A stretch of 64,000 nucleotides of DNA from contig NZ_CP029487.1 of assembly GCF_002441855.2 (NCBI RefSeq), positions 1,736,001 through 1,800,000 of the forward strand. The letters are read 5' to 3'. The position numbers and the translations under genes were made by a program. This document shows positions 37,871 through 47,705 of this stretch, piece after piece; the first letter of the stretch is position 1; each line of letters opens with the position of its first letter. The notes beneath the pieces are model-generated. The model ran no database searches. It was given only the letters and a program-made list of their open reading frames with translations, and had not been told where the DNA came from. This stretch comes from Eubacterium maltosivorans. GTDB lineage: Bacteria > Bacillota > Clostridia > Eubacteriales > Eubacteriaceae.

Positions 37871-39316
37871 GGACTCCAGCACATCGAAAGGGATTCTCGC
37901 CCAGTCGGAGGTCATGCCGTCAACCGAGGTAACGGCTCTCAGTCCAACAGTGTAATCGTAGGTTCGTTCATCACCCATGACACCGACGCTGCGGTTACCT
38001 GGGAGAACAGCAAAATATTGCCAGATTTCTTCATCCAGACCGGCCTTTGCAATTTCATCGCGGAAGACAAAATCAGCTTCGCGCAGCAGGTCAAGCTTTT
38101 CTTTAGTAACTTCGCCCATAACGCGGATGGCCAAACCCGGGCCCGGGAAAGGCTGGCGCCAAACTAAGTCATGGTCGAGTCCGAGTTCTTCGCCAAGCTC
38201 GCGGACTTCGTCCTTGAAAAGGTTGCGGAGAGGCTCGATAAGCTCAAAATCCACATCCTCTGGCAGGCCGCCGACATTGTGGTGGCTCTTGATCACCGCG
38301 GCATTTTTGGTGCCGCTTTCAATAACATCTGGGTAAATGGTGCCTTGGAGAAGATAGTCAATATTCTTAAGCTTGCTGGATTCTTCTTCAAAAACGCGGA
38401 TAAACTCTTCGCCGATGATCTTCCGTTTGCATTCAGGATCATCTGCACCAGCCAGCTTATCGAGGAAGCGATCCTCGCAGTTTACGCGGATAAAATTCAT
38501 TTTAAAACGGTTTTTAAAGATCTCCTCAACCTGATCGCCTTCATCTTTACGCAGGAGGCCATGGTCAACAAAGATACAGGTCAGCTGGTCGCCGATAGCA
38601 CGATGTACCAGGGTGGAGGCGACGGAGGAATCCACGCCGCCGCTCAGGGCACAGAGCACTTTTTTATCTCCGACCTGTTCACGAATCGCTTTTGTCTGCT
38701 CTTCGATAAAATTTTCCATGGTCCATAAGCCCTGGCAGCCGCAGATATCATAAATGAAGTTGCGAAGGAGTTCTTTTCCATATTGGCTGTGCTCTACCTC
38801 TGGATGAAACTGCACAGCATACATTTTTCCATCTGTATTTTCCATGGCGGCTACCGGACAGGTCTCCGTGGTGGCTGTAATCTCAAAACCGTCAGGCACC
38901 TGGGCGATATAATTTGTATGACTCATCCAGACAATGGAGTCGTTCTTAACATCCTTGAACAGCAGGCTGTCCTTTTTTCCGATTTTCACAGCCTTTTTGC
39001 CATATTCTCGAATCTCGGCCGAGTCGGTGCTGCCCTCCAGCTGCTGGGCCATAAGCTGGGCGCCATAGCAGATTCCCAACACGGGAATCCCCAATGTATA
39101 AATATCTGGGTTACACTTTGGAGCGCCCTCTTCGTGGACACTGGAAGGACCTCCTGTAAAGATGATCCCCTTTGGATTGATTTCTTTAATTCTTTCAATG
39201 GATACATCGTAGGGTACCACTTCAGAATAAACGCTTGCTTCACGCACCCGTCGGGCGATGAGCTGGTTATACTGGGCACCAAAATCGATGATCAGAATTG
39301 TTTCTCTCTCTGCCAT
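37778..39316 (-). CDS. guaA: GMP synthase (glutamine-hydrolysing)
   Basis: 512 residues. It converts XMP to GMP with ATP and glutamine. The class I glutaminase domain has Cys in [10 protein letters not shown] and His in VQFHPEV; the ATP-pyrophosphatase domain has the P-loop [10 protein letters not shown]; the C-terminal dimerisation domain ends [14 protein letters not shown] precedes the ATG. The last ~30 codons come from the element-borne repeat and are identical to the orphan copy. guaB is elsewhere in the window, so the two are not one operon. Confidence 0.97.
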   Translation of the reverse strand: MAERETILIIDFGAQYNQLIARRVREASVYSEVVPYDVSIERIKEINPKGIIFTGGPSSVHEEGAPKCNPDIYTLGIPVLGICYGAQLMAQQLEGSTDSAEIREYGKKAVKIGKKDSLLFKDVKNDSIVWMSHTNYIAQVPDGFEITATTETCPVAAMENTDGKMYAVQFHPEVEHSQYGKELLRNFIYDICGCQGLWTMENFIEEQTKAIREQVGDKKVLCALSGGVDSSVASTLVHRAIGDQLTCIFVDHGLLRKDEGDQVEEIFKNRFKMNFIRVNCEDRFLDKLAGADDPECKRKIIGEEFIRVFEEESSKLKNIDYLLQGTIYPDVIESGTKNAAVIKSHHNVGGLPEDVDFELIEPLRNLFKDEVRELGEELGLDHDLVWRQPFPGPGLAIRVMGEVTKEKLDLLREADFVFRDEIAKAGLDEEIWQYFAVLPGNRSVGVMGDERTYDYTVGLRAVTSVDGMTSDWARIPFDVLESISTRIVNEVPHVNRIVYDITSKPPSTIEWE

Positions 39317-39344
39317 TTTTCCTCCTTGATGAGTTAATGTATAT

Positions 39345-39372
39345 AGTTTATCTGTTAATCGCGCTTTGTCAA
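39345..39372 (-). promoter_or_regulatory. guaA promoter
   Basis: On the minus strand TTGACA and TAAACT are 16 bases apart, about 30 bases before the guaA start. Confidence 0.55.
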
Positions 39373-39403
39373 GCCCTTTTCAGACAGTATTTTCTGGTAA
39401 TCG

Positions 39404-39775
39404 TCAATCAATTGTAATAATTTCTGCGCCGAAGGGCATCAGTGCCAGCTTCATAAATTTAAAATGCTGAAGGCCAAAGGGAATGCCCACAATGGTGACG
39501 CAGTAGACAATGCCAAAGGCCAGTGACGCCAGCGCCAGCTCCCAGCCAAAAAAGATAATCCAGAGGATATTCACCAGAAAAGAGCCTGTACCCATTCCGC
39601 TGAAATCAATGTCCCGCCCAAAGGGCCAGAGCACAAAGCTCGCAAATTTAAAGGCCTGAAGGCCGAGGGGTATGCCAATGATGGTCACGCAGCAGATCAA
39701 ACCTGAAATAGCCCATCCAAAGGCACAGATCAGGCCGCCAAACAGAAACCAGATGATGTTTCCCAGTGTTCTCAT
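39404..39775 (-). CDS. YccF-family inner membrane protein
   Basis: 123 residues beginning MRTLGNIIWFLFGGLICAFG. Two similar halves each contain a membrane segment and the repeated CVTI(I/V)GIP(L/F)GLQ(A/H)FKF motif, which defines YccF (DUF307). The function is unknown. The frame is open to 40030, but upstream codons overlap lpdA and are a shadow. It starts eight bases after lpdA and is probably the last gene of the dehydrogenase operon. Confidence 0.85.
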   Translation of the reverse strand: MRTLGNIIWFLFGGLICAFGWAISGLICCVTIIGIPLGLQAFKFASFVLWPFGRDIDFSGMGTGSFLVNILWIIFFGWELALASLAFGIVYCVTIVGIPFGLQHFKFMKLALMPFGAEIITID

Positions 39776-39782
39776 AGGCTTT

Positions 39783-41207
39783 TCAGGCTTCCTTCTTTGG
39801 CAAATGGATAGACATGCCAAAGGTATCCATAGCCGCCTCAAAAAGAGCTTCGGAGATGGTAGGATGCGGATAGATAATCCGGCACATATCCTCAATGGTT
39901 CCCTCCAGAGCCATAATGGTCTCAGCCTGGGTAATGAGCTCGGTGGCACCCGGACCAGCAACATGAATCCCCAGGATCTCGCCATATTTATCCTCGGTGA
40001 TGACCTTGACGAAGCCCTGGTTTTCATCACGAATCAGGGCGCGGCCGCTGGCGCTCATGGGGAAGCTCCCCACTCTGACGTTTGAATAGGCTTCTCTCGC
40101 GGCTTCCTCTCGCATACCAACTGAGGCTACCTCTGGAAGAGTATACACACAAGACGGAATCAGGCTGTAATTCATTTTAGCAGGTCTGCCGCCAAACATG
40201 TTTTCGACAGCGCGCATGGCCATAGCGGACGCGCCGTGGGCCAAATGGGATTTAGCGGTCACGTCTCCAATGGCGTAAACGTCCGGTACAGAGGTTTCAA
40301 GGTAATCATTAACGTCTACCCAGCCGCGGTCAAGCTCAAGGTTCAGGCTGTCCAGCCCTTTTAAATTTGCGCAGCGCCCAGTAGCCATGAGAACATCGGC
40401 GCAGCAAAAGCTCTTCGGCTGTTCCTCATTGCGCATTTCAACCTCCAGATGGAAGTTGGACGCAGAATCCTTATAGATATCCCGAACAAAGGCGTTATAA
40501 TGGATGGTAACGCCGTTTTTAACTAAGCTTTCCTCTACGCAGGCGGTTCCTTCCTTATCAAAGCCATTGATTAAGGTGCTGCCGTTTTGCAGCATGGTCA
40601 CCTTAGTACCAAAAATGCTGAAAATAGTGGCAAACTCACAGCCTACCACGCCGCCCCCCACGATGATAAGCTCTTTAGGCAGATAAGGAAGGTTCAGGGC
40701 CTCGCGGTTGGTCAGCAGCCCTGGAATATCTTTAAACAAATCGGGAATTGCCGGATTGGAACCAGTGGCGATGATCAGCTTCTCCCAGCCAATGATCTCC
40801 TCGCTACCCTCCATATCGGTAATTTTAGCAGAATAGTCCGGAAAAACCTCGCCGGTTCCCTGGTACACGTCCACTCCATTGCTTTTCAGCAGCATTTTTA
40901 TGCCATTACCCAGCCGGCGTACCTTTTCATCTTTATTTTTTATCATCTGCCCCATGTTGACGCTTGGCTGTGACATGACGACACCGCGCCTTGCCGCGCC
41001 GTCACAGGCCTTAATAATCTTCGCATTCTGAAGCATAAATTTAGTGGGAATACAGCCGACATTCAGACAGGTACCGCCCAGGCGGTCTTCCTCGATCACC
41101 GCGGCCTTTTTCCCAAGCTGGGCTGCCCGGATGGCTGCAGTATAGCCTCCGAATCCTCCTCCCAGTACCACCAGGTCATAATGTTTAAATTCTTTACTCT
41201 CACTCAT
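39783..41207 (-). CDS. dihydrolipoyl dehydrogenase (E3)
   Basis: 474-residue FAD enzyme that reoxidises dihydrolipoyl groups with NAD+. The N-terminal FAD fold (VLGGGFGGYTAAIRA), redox disulfide GGTCLNVGCIP, NAD fold (IIVGGGVVGCEFA) and C-terminal His-Glu pair HPTISEALFE are all present. It is the fourth gene of the operon after E1 alpha, E1 beta and E2, corresponding to acoL in acetoin systems. Confidence 0.95.
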   Translation of the reverse strand: MSESKEFKHYDLVVLGGGFGGYTAAIRAAQLGKKAAVIEEDRLGGTCLNVGCIPTKFMLQNAKIIKACDGAARRGVVMSQPSVNMGQMIKNKDEKVRRLGNGIKMLLKSNGVDVYQGTGEVFPDYSAKITDMEGSEEIIGWEKLIIATGSNPAIPDLFKDIPGLLTNREALNLPYLPKELIIVGGGVVGCEFATIFSIFGTKVTMLQNGSTLINGFDKEGTACVEESLVKNGVTIHYNAFVRDIYKDSASNFHLEVEMRNEEQPKSFCCADVLMATGRCANLKGLDSLNLELDRGWVDVNDYLETSVPDVYAIGDVTAKSHLAHGASAMAMRAVENMFGGRPAKMNYSLIPSCVYTLPEVASVGMREEAAREAYSNVRVGSFPMSASGRALIRDENQGFVKVITEDKYGEILGIHVAGPGATELITQAETIMALEGTIEDMCRIIYPHPTISEALFEAAMDTFGMSIHLPKKEA

Positions 41208-41232
41208 TTTCTCTGACTCTTTCTATATGAAT

Positions 41233-43080
41233 TTAGAATAGCAGCAGGGCCGGATTTTCCATATAGCTCTTGACGGTCTGGAGGAACTTGGCGCCTGCCA
41301 TACCGTCCGCCACACGGTGATCCAGATTCAGGCTGATCTTCATTACAGACCTCGGAGTGGGCTCACCTTTAAAGATACGAACCCTGTCTACCACCTCGCC
41401 AACGCTTAAAATAGCGCTGTTTGGCTGGTTAATAATAGCGGTAAACTCCAGGATACCGTACATGCCTAAATTGGTTACTGTGAAGGTACTGTCTTTAAAA
41501 TGGTCACCTGTCAGCTTTTTCGCCTTAACGAGTTTGAGCAGCTCGCTGCGTTTTTCGACCATCTCGGAAAAGCTTGCAGTATGAGCGTCGCGGATAACGG
41601 GAACGATCAGTCCGTCATCCATTCCCACAGCCATACCCAGGTTCACAAAATCGTGCAGTACAACGCCGTCCTCACACAGGCTGCTGTTGATATAGGGATG
41701 TTCCATTAAAGCTCTTGAAACGGAAACCAACAGGAAATCGGTATAGGTACAGCGGTAGCCTGTTTCCTTCTCGACCTTTTTGCTGATTTTCTTGCGCAGA
41801 TCTTTAACCTCGGTCATATCGACTTCTGTGGTCAGAGTGATCACTGCGTTTTCAAGATTGCTCTTAACCATGCGGTCCGCAATAATTCTGCGTTTTGCCG
41901 GCATGGCTTCAAGCCTGCCCTTCACCAGTGGCTTCTCAGCGGCTTCTTCCACTTCCTCTGCCGCCGGGGTGGTGGGCTCAGGCACAGTGACGACAATGAT
42001 TTCCTCTTCATCTTTGCTGTCTGGTGCTGGCGGCTCTTCCGTTTTTTCAGGCTGTGGCTCCGGTTCTGGCATTACCTCTTCTGGCGTTTCTGGTGTGGCT
42101 GTTTCTTTTTGAATCTCAGCCTCCTCGATCACGCTTTCATGGCGGCTCGCCTCTTCGGACATCGCTTTCAGGACATCTTCCTTCATGATACGCCCATCGG
42201 GCCCGCTGCCCTCGCCAATGCTGTGGATATCAATCTTTTCGACCGCCGCCATTTTTTCTGCCAGCGGTGACGCACTGAACGCATGTGGTGCTTCTTCCGC
42301 CGCTGTTTCCTCAGCTTTGGCAGCATTTTCCAGAACATCCTCATCGTGAGCTTCACTGCTCAGTTCGGCTTCAAGGCTTCCCATTCCGGCCACCAGATCC
42401 TCGAGGGTCATATCAAGTGCTCCGGTCATTCCCGGGTTTGGCTCTGCGGTAAAGACTTCTTCCGCCTTTTCAGTCATCTGGGCGCTTTCCTCTGGAGCTT
42501 CTGATTCCTCAATCTTTTCTTCCTCTGGTTCTGTAAAAACCTTCTGCTGCGGCACTTCGGTTTTCGCCACTTTTTGCGACATGTTCAGCAATGCTTCAAT
42601 ATCCTCTACCTGGATACGTCCCTTAGGGCCACTGCCGGTTACATTTGACAGATCAATTTTATGCTCTGCCGCCAAACGTCTGGCAGACGGTGTGGCGCGA
42701 ATGGTTCTGCCCGCGCTTGAAAAGCCTTCGCGTGTGGAGCTGCGCATGGCCTTCAGCGCTGCGCGGTCCTCATCCGTGAGGCGGCCCGGGCTCTGCATAT
42801 TATTAAGCGGCGAAACTGCCTGATGTTCCGGCACCTGTTCTCCTGCCTGACCGATACAGCCGATGACTGTAAATACCGGCAGCTCCACGCCTGTTTCATA
42901 GTAGCGCTTCAAAAGCACTCCACTGTCCTCAGCCTCAACCTCGATATTGACCTTATCGGTCATGAGCTCAAACAGCGGTTCGCCTTTTTTGACGGTATCT
43001 CCTTCGTTTTTATACCATGTCATAATGGTTCCGGACTGCATGTCCATTCCTAGCTTTGGTAAAATAATATCTGCTGCCAT
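41233..43080 (-). CDS. 2-oxoacid/acetoin dehydrogenase E2 acyltransferase with two E3-binding domains
   Basis: 615 residues, longer than most bacterial E2 proteins. The lipoyl domain (1-80) carries Lys43 in MTDKVNIE. Two peripheral-subunit-binding domains follow, near 128-165 (ATPSARRLAAEHKID) and 269-307 (ASPLAEKMAAVEKID), separated and followed by long acidic Glu/Pro/Ala linkers. The C-terminal catalytic domain ends with HRVADGMAGAKFL. It transfers the acyl group to CoA and forms the core of the complex. Substrate (acetoin, pyruvate or a branched acid) cannot be fixed from sequence alone. Confidence 0.92.
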   Translation of the reverse strand: MAADIILPKLGMDMQSGTIMTWYKNEGDTVKKGEPLFELMTDKVNIEVEAEDSGVLLKRYYETGVELPVFTVIGCIGQAGEQVPEHQAVSPLNNMQSPGRLTDEDRAALKAMRSSTREGFSSAGRTIRATPSARRLAAEHKIDLSNVTGSGPKGRIQVEDIEALLNMSQKVAKTEVPQQKVFTEPEEEKIEESEAPEESAQMTEKAEEVFTAEPNPGMTGALDMTLEDLVAGMGSLEAELSSEAHDEDVLENAAKAEETAAEEAPHAFSASPLAEKMAAVEKIDIHSIGEGSGPDGRIMKEDVLKAMSEEASRHESVIEEAEIQKETATPETPEEVMPEPEPQPEKTEEPPAPDSKDEEEIIVVTVPEPTTPAAEEVEEAAEKPLVKGRLEAMPAKRRIIADRMVKSNLENAVITLTTEVDMTEVKDLRKKISKKVEKETGYRCTYTDFLLVSVSRALMEHPYINSSLCEDGVVLHDFVNLGMAVGMDDGLIVPVIRDAHTASFSEMVEKRSELLKLVKAKKLTGDHFKDSTFTVTNLGMYGILEFTAIINQPNSAILSVGEVVDRVRIFKGEPTPRSVMKISLNLDHRVADGMAGAKFLQTVKSYMENPALLLF

Positions 43081-43099
43081 ATTTGTAATCCCTTTCTAT

Positions 43100-44095
43100 T
43101 TAATCGTCGCATCCGACTACCTGATAAACGGCATCCATAAGGTCTTCTATCTGTGGTACCACGGCGGCTTCCAGATTACGGTTGTATGGAATGGGCACAT
43201 CCAGCCCTCCGAGACGGATAATGGGCGCGTCCATATAGTCAAAGCAGTCACTCTCTGCAATCCGGGCGGCAATCTCCCCGCCAACGCCGCCAGTCTTGGC
43301 AGCCTCGTGGGCAATGATCAGTCGGCCGGTCTTTCTGACGGATTCCATAATGGGCCCCATGTCCATGGGATAAAGCGTCATCGGATTGATAACCTCTACC
43401 TCAATGCCCTCCTCAGCCAGCTTTTCTGCCGCCTCCATGGCCTTTACAAGCAGCGTACCCCAGGCCACGATGGTGGCGTCTGTTCCCTGACGCTCCACAA
43501 AGGTCTCACCGATGGGTACCAGATAATTGTCATCGATGGGTACCATGCCCTTCATTTTGTAAAGAAGCTTATGCTCAATAAAACAAACCGGGTTGTTATC
43601 CCGGATCGCCGCTTTTAAGAGCCCTTTTGCCTGAGCCGGTGTGGATGGCGTAACCACCTTAAGCCCTGGCACATGGCACATCCACGCCTCCAGCGTCTGG
43701 CAGTGCTGTGCCGCCGCTCCCGTACCGGAGCCCGATGGCAGGCGCACGACCATGGGCACCTGGGCCTCACCGCCGAACATATAACGAAGCTTGGCCGCCT
43801 GATTCACTAAGGAATCCATCCCAAAGGAGATAAAATCCATAAACATCATTTCACAAATGGGACGAAGCCCTGTCACAGCCGCTCCCGCCGCTGCTCCCAC
43901 AATCACCGACTCGGAGATGGGCGTATCCATAACACGCTCCTCACCAAACTCGTCGATCATGCCAACAGAGACACCAAATCCTCCGCCGTAGACACCGATA
44001 TCCTCTCCCATAAAAATCACATCGTTGTCGCGCCGCATTTCCTCTGACATGGCCAGGCGGATTGCTTCGCGATAAGTCATTTCCTGCATTTTCAT
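43100..44095 (-). CDS. E1 beta subunit, acetoin/pyruvate-type dehydrogenase
   Basis: 331 residues. Transketolase-like pyrimidine-binding and C-terminal domains: [49 protein letters not shown] and the final [13 protein letters not shown] at 44095 with AGGAGG about nine bases upstream is chosen over the upstream GTG. It pairs with the E1 alpha subunit encoded just before it to form the thiamine-diphosphate enzyme. Confidence 0.94.
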   Translation of the reverse strand: MKMQEMTYREAIRLAMSEEMRRDNDVIFMGEDIGVYGGGFGVSVGMIDEFGEERVMDTPISESVIVGAAAGAAVTGLRPICEMMFMDFISFGMDSLVNQAAKLRYMFGGEAQVPMVVRLPSGSGTGAAAQHCQTLEAWMCHVPGLKVVTPSTPAQAKGLLKAAIRDNNPVCFIEHKLLYKMKGMVPIDDNYLVPIGETFVERQGTDATIVAWGTLLVKAMEAAEKLAEEGIEVEVINPMTLYPMDMGPIMESVRKTGRLIIAHEAAKTGGVGGEIAARIAESDCFDYMDAPIIRLGGLDVPIPYNRNLEAAVVPQIEDLMDAVYQVVGCDD

Positions 44096-44107
44096 AAAAA
44101 GCACCTC

Positions 44108-45070
44108 CTAAGCGTATACGTCTTCCAGAACTGCGGTGACTGGCGGTTCAGGACTGTTTTTGGCAAATTCTACAGCGTCCTCAATACTTTGGTGCGCCGC
44201 TTCTTTTATCTGGGCCATCTGATCTGGAAGCATGACTTTGTCTTCCTCCAGATAGCGCTCAAAGCGGGTGATGGGGTCTTTCTTCCGCCATGCTTCCACT
44301 TCCTCCTTGCTGCGGTAAACCTGAGCGTCACTTTTGGAGTGGCCATTGTAGCGGTAGGTTTTACTTTCGATGAGCACAGGGCCCTTGCCGGAATGGGCGT
44401 ACTGACGAGCCTTACGGACAATTTTATAAACCTCAATTATGTCGTTCCCATCAATGGTAAGCCCCGGAATACCGTAGGACGCCGCACGGTCCGAAATGTT
44501 TTCGATATTCATATGCTTTTCGATGGGGGTTGACATACCGTATAAATTGTTTTCAACATAAAAAATGACCGGCAGCTTCCAGACCGACGCCAAATTCAGG
44601 GATTCATGAAAGTTCCCCTCATTGGTTGATCCGTCGCCTGCAAAGCAGAGCACAATTTTGCCGGTTTTTTTGTATTTCTGGGTCAAGGCCGCGCCGCAGG
44701 ACAGCGGGTAACCACCGCCGACCACGCCGTTCGCCCCGATATTTCCGGATTTTAAATCCGCAATATGCATGGAACCGCCCTTACCCTTACAGTAGCCGGT
44801 TTCCTTGCCTAAAAATTCAGCCATCATCAGCCTGACGTCAAGGCCAAAACCAATGGCCTGGGAGTGGCCGCGGTGCGTCAGCGACACAAGGTCTCCCTCG
44901 TCCAGAGCCAGACAGGCCCCAACGGCAGAGCCTTCCTGTCCCATGGACAGGTGCGTTGTCCCATGGACCTGCCCCCTTGAAAACAGCCAGGCTACCTTTT
45001 CCTCAAAGAAGCGGGCTTGGTTCATTCTATAGTACATTTTTGTTAATAATTCTTTATCAAATTCCATCAT
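44108..45070 (-). CDS. E1 alpha subunit, acetoin/pyruvate-type dehydrogenase
   Basis: 320 residues. The thiamine-diphosphate motif is GDGSTNEGNFHESLNLASVW with a later NN (VENNLYGMSTP). GGSMHIAD and the SRHGH-like THRGHSQA are typical of AcoA/PdhA. The start MMEFDKELL at 45070 has GGAGG seven bases upstream; the 16 codons before it lack a ribosome site. First gene of the four-gene operon. The lack of an adjacent AcoR regulator leaves acetoin as likely but unproven. Confidence 0.94.
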   Translation of the reverse strand: MMEFDKELLTKMYYRMNQARFFEEKVAWLFSRGQVHGTTHLSMGQEGSAVGACLALDEGDLVSLTHRGHSQAIGFGLDVRLMMAEFLGKETGYCKGKGGSMHIADLKSGNIGANGVVGGGYPLSCGAALTQKYKKTGKIVLCFAGDGSTNEGNFHESLNLASVWKLPVIFYVENNLYGMSTPIEKHMNIENISDRAASYGIPGLTIDGNDIIEVYKIVRKARQYAHSGKGPVLIESKTYRYNGHSKSDAQVYRSKEEVEAWRKKDPITRFERYLEEDKVMLPDQMAQIKEAAHQSIEDAVEFAKNSPEPPVTAVLEDVYA

Positions 45071-45255
45071 CGATAATCCTCCAAATCTTCGTATCTTTGA
45101 TGTTCTAAGGCTGGGCAAATGTCCTATTTACCCATTATTATTATTTATTATATAATATTATAGCTTTTTTTGGCTTAAAAGGAAAGTATTAATTCCCTTC
45201 TGAAAAAAGAATGAAGCAGAAACACCTCTCTGAATTCTTCAAATGTTTTTCAAGA

Positions 45256-45297
45256 CCGCAAAAGCCAGTTGTTGCGGGCCTTTTTACATGATATACT
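45256..45297 (+). promoter_or_regulatory. promoter and hairpin ahead of the anchored surface protein
   Basis: TTGTTG (45269) and TATACT (45292) are 17 bases apart. A CCGCAA/TTGCGG hairpin at 45256-45277 overlaps the -35 and is followed by a T run, so it could also end leftward or rightward transcription. Confidence 0.45.
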
Positions 45298-45332
45298 GTT
45301 TTTATGATTATATTTAAAAGGAGAGGTTTATT

Positions 45333-46964
45333 ATGAAATTAAGTACCTGCCCATCCTGTTTGAAAAGCCGTCTTTCCAGGCTTTTTTGCTGCATTTTTGC
45401 GGCATTGACATTGCTTGGCTGGCCCTTAGGGGTTTTGGCTGAGGAAGTTAACGCTGCGTCTGTGTCTTCCCCGTCTCTGATCATCGAAACACCTTCCGAA
45501 GCAGAAACCACCATTGCGCCCGGCAGGAATTTTTATGTTCTCGGCAGCATTGAAAACGGCAGCAGCCTACCCGATAACGCCGCCCTGACTGTTTCGCTGA
45601 CAGATACAGAAGGCACGACTGTCAGAAAGGTCACTACCTCGATCAAATCAAACACAAGTCTCTATCTTCCCAGCAATCTGAATTATTACAGCCCGGTTAC
45701 CAAGGAGGATATCAAAAACTCCGGCATGCCAGAGCTGATCAGCAAAGACCCTGTTAACGGGAGCGACTTTAACAACGCCTCCATCAAGTGCTACTATAAT
45801 GATGATGCGTTCTATGCCATGATCGCAGGAGGCAATGATATTGACCAGATGAATTGGCGGGACGAGAATGGCCTCCCCTACCCAGAGCTTTTTGAAGGGG
45901 ATTACACCATTACAGCTACGCTGGAGGCTCCGGATTCCACAATGCTTGCTCAGGCTCAAAAAACCATCACCATCGGCGTTTCTGAAAACAAGATTCTGGC
46001 GCGTTTTTCTCCCGATGAACACCTTGATTTTATAAAGGCCTGGGCTGGAGATAAGGGCTACCGCGTTTACAGCGACCCCTTTCCTGGCTACTGGTCGCAA
46101 AGTATTTTCTGTGAAATCCTGCCGGAATGGCGCGCAGCTGATGCGGCCGAGTACGCTGCTGGCAAGGTTCACTGTGTTTTATACAACCTGAAAAAATCAA
46201 GCTCCAGCTACAGCGTTGAGCTCGGCGCTCTTCAGGCCCAGGGCGTTATTGACAACCCTGACCGCATGGCCTTTTACTACTACAATATTGGAGAGCCTTC
46301 TCTCACCGTTGACGGCAGCACTGTTAAAGCTGAGCTGGAAGCGCTGCCAGCCGGACAAAAGGTTGCTTTTACCCGCGCTGAGGTAATCACAGGCGATACG
46401 GATGAAAACACTTACGATACAGCTGATACGGTCACTAAGACAGATCTTAACACCAGGGATGGCATTACATGCGGGGCTGCTGGCGAAACCCTCGCAATCT
46501 ACGGCGTTACTGCACCCATTCAGCTGGCTTCTGAGGACATTATCGACAATGGTGACAATTCCTATACCTTAAACAACAAAATTACCAGGCTTCATTATGC
46601 CATCACCGGCGATGGCATTGATCTGGATGTCGATAAGCCTGTCGACACGTTAACACGGGCTTCCGGTCCTTCCGAGCTTGAGTTCAAGCATGATATTCCC
46701 ATTGACGAGAGCATGTCCGGCAAAACACTTGGTGTTCATGTTACTGCCTATGACAGTCATAACAACGCTGTTTACAGCGCTGCCCTCGCTGTACCGGACG
46801 CGTCACAGACTGCCGAACCAGAAGCGCCGCAGCCGGTAACTCCCGTCAGTCCAGTCAATCCCAAAACCAGTGCGGATAACGCCACCTCACCGGTTCTGCC
46901 CTTTACCCTGCTGACGGCATTTCTCACAGGAACAGCAGCTTTTGCGCGTAAACGCGCCTGCTAA
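45333..46964 (+). CDS. secreted, cell-wall-anchored protein of unknown function
   Basis: 543 residues. An N-terminal signal peptide (LFCCIFAALTLLGWPLGVLA) is followed by about 460 residues of probable beta-domains without a motif I know, a Pro/Thr-rich spacer, and a C-terminal anchor: NPKTSADNATS, a helix (PFTLLTAFLTGTAAFA) and RKRAC. NPKTS-type signals differ from the LPATG/MPETAG of the pilus proteins, so a different sortase is likely. GGAGAGG precedes the ATG. It appears monocistronic and convergent with nothing; upstream operon is divergent. Confidence 0.7.
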   Translation: MKLSTCPSCLKSRLSRLFCCIFAALTLLGWPLGVLAEEVNAASVSSPSLIIETPSEAETTIAPGRNFYVLGSIENGSSLPDNAALTVSLTDTEGTTVRKVTTSIKSNTSLYLPSNLNYYSPVTKEDIKNSGMPELISKDPVNGSDFNNASIKCYYNDDAFYAMIAGGNDIDQMNWRDENGLPYPELFEGDYTITATLEAPDSTMLAQAQKTITIGVSENKILARFSPDEHLDFIKAWAGDKGYRVYSDPFPGYWSQSIFCEILPEWRAADAAEYAAGKVHCVLYNLKKSSSSYSVELGALQAQGVIDNPDRMAFYYYNIGEPSLTVDGSTVKAELEALPAGQKVAFTRAEVITGDTDENTYDTADTVTKTDLNTRDGITCGAAGETLAIYGVTAPIQLASEDIIDNGDNSYTLNNKITRLHYAITGDGIDLDVDKPVDTLTRASGPSELEFKHDIPIDESMSGKTLGVHVTAYDSHNNAVYSAALAVPDASQTAEPEAPQPVTPVSPVNPKTSADNATSPVLPFTLLTAFLTGTAAFARKRAC

Positions 46965-47027
46965 GCTAAAGTCTGCTTTCAGCTGCCCAGGGTATAATAT
47001 GGACAGTTTTATAAAGGAGGTCTGTCT

Positions 47028-47603
47028 ATGTGCGGACGCTATACCCTATTCTCACATAAAACCGATCCGGAGGCCCAGAGACTCTGGCAGGCTCTGACAA
47101 ATACAGCGCCCGCTGTTCATGTGCCAAAGGGTGACATCGCACCCTCAGAATACGCGCCGATTTATGTGGCCGGAGATAAAAACGGCAGGACCGCAACAGT
47201 TATGAAATGGGGTTATCCTAATCCCCGCCGAAAAACGCTGATCATCAACGCCCGTTCCGAAACCCTTCTTCAAAAAGAGACCTTCCGGGAGGATTTTTTA
47301 AACCGGCGCTGCCTGGTTCCCGCCGAGGGCTTTTATGAATGGACACCCGAGAAAAAGCTTTTTGTCTTTGAGGGCAGCGATTCTTCCCTCATTTATCTGG
47401 CAGGTATCTACCGGAAGGCAGGGGACAGACGTGAATTTGTCATTCTGACTCGGGAGCCGGTCAGTCTGGTAGCTGAGATCCACAACCGGATGCCGGTCAT
47501 CATCCCAGAAGATCAGGCAGAGGCCTGGCTTTACGACACTAACGCCGCCCTTGAGCTGATCCGTGCAGCGCCGCCAGAGCTGGTCCGGCGTTGTGTAAAA
47601 TAG
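47028..47603 (+). CDS. SOS response-associated peptidase (SRAP/YedK family)
   Basis: 191 residues beginning MCGRYTL, where Cys2 forms a covalent link to abasic sites in single-stranded DNA. Other family residues are present: INARSET, RCLVPAEGFYEW and HNRMPVII with the conserved His and Glu. Shorter than some members but complete. AAAGGAGG precedes the ATG; a TATAAT lies about 40 bases upstream. Confidence 0.93.
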   Translation: MCGRYTLFSHKTDPEAQRLWQALTNTAPAVHVPKGDIAPSEYAPIYVAGDKNGRTATVMKWGYPNPRRKTLIINARSETLLQKETFREDFLNRRCLVPAEGFYEWTPEKKLFVFEGSDSSLIYLAGIYRKAGDRREFVILTREPVSLVAEIHNRMPVIIPEDQAEAWLYDTNAALELIRAAPPELVRRCVK

Positions 47604-47705
47604 GCGAAGCTCTATAGATTTACTATTTGCCACATCGCTTAATAGTTTCCTTTTTCGGTTTAAGGGTATATAACCTTTAAACAAAACAATAAGGAGCTGA
47701 TTAAA
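47604..47705 (+). promoter_or_regulatory. control region of the crtN operon
   Basis: A 100-base gap with an imperfect palindrome at 47658-47682 (GTTTAAGG...CCTTTAAAC) around TATATAA, a possible operator overlapping a -10, and AAGGAG before the crtN start. Confidence 0.35.

Noticed and set aside
39776-40030. Longer start for the yccF gene
   Set aside because: The extra 85 codons overlap lpdA in another frame and read as basic low-complexity sequence; MRTLGNIIW is the family start.
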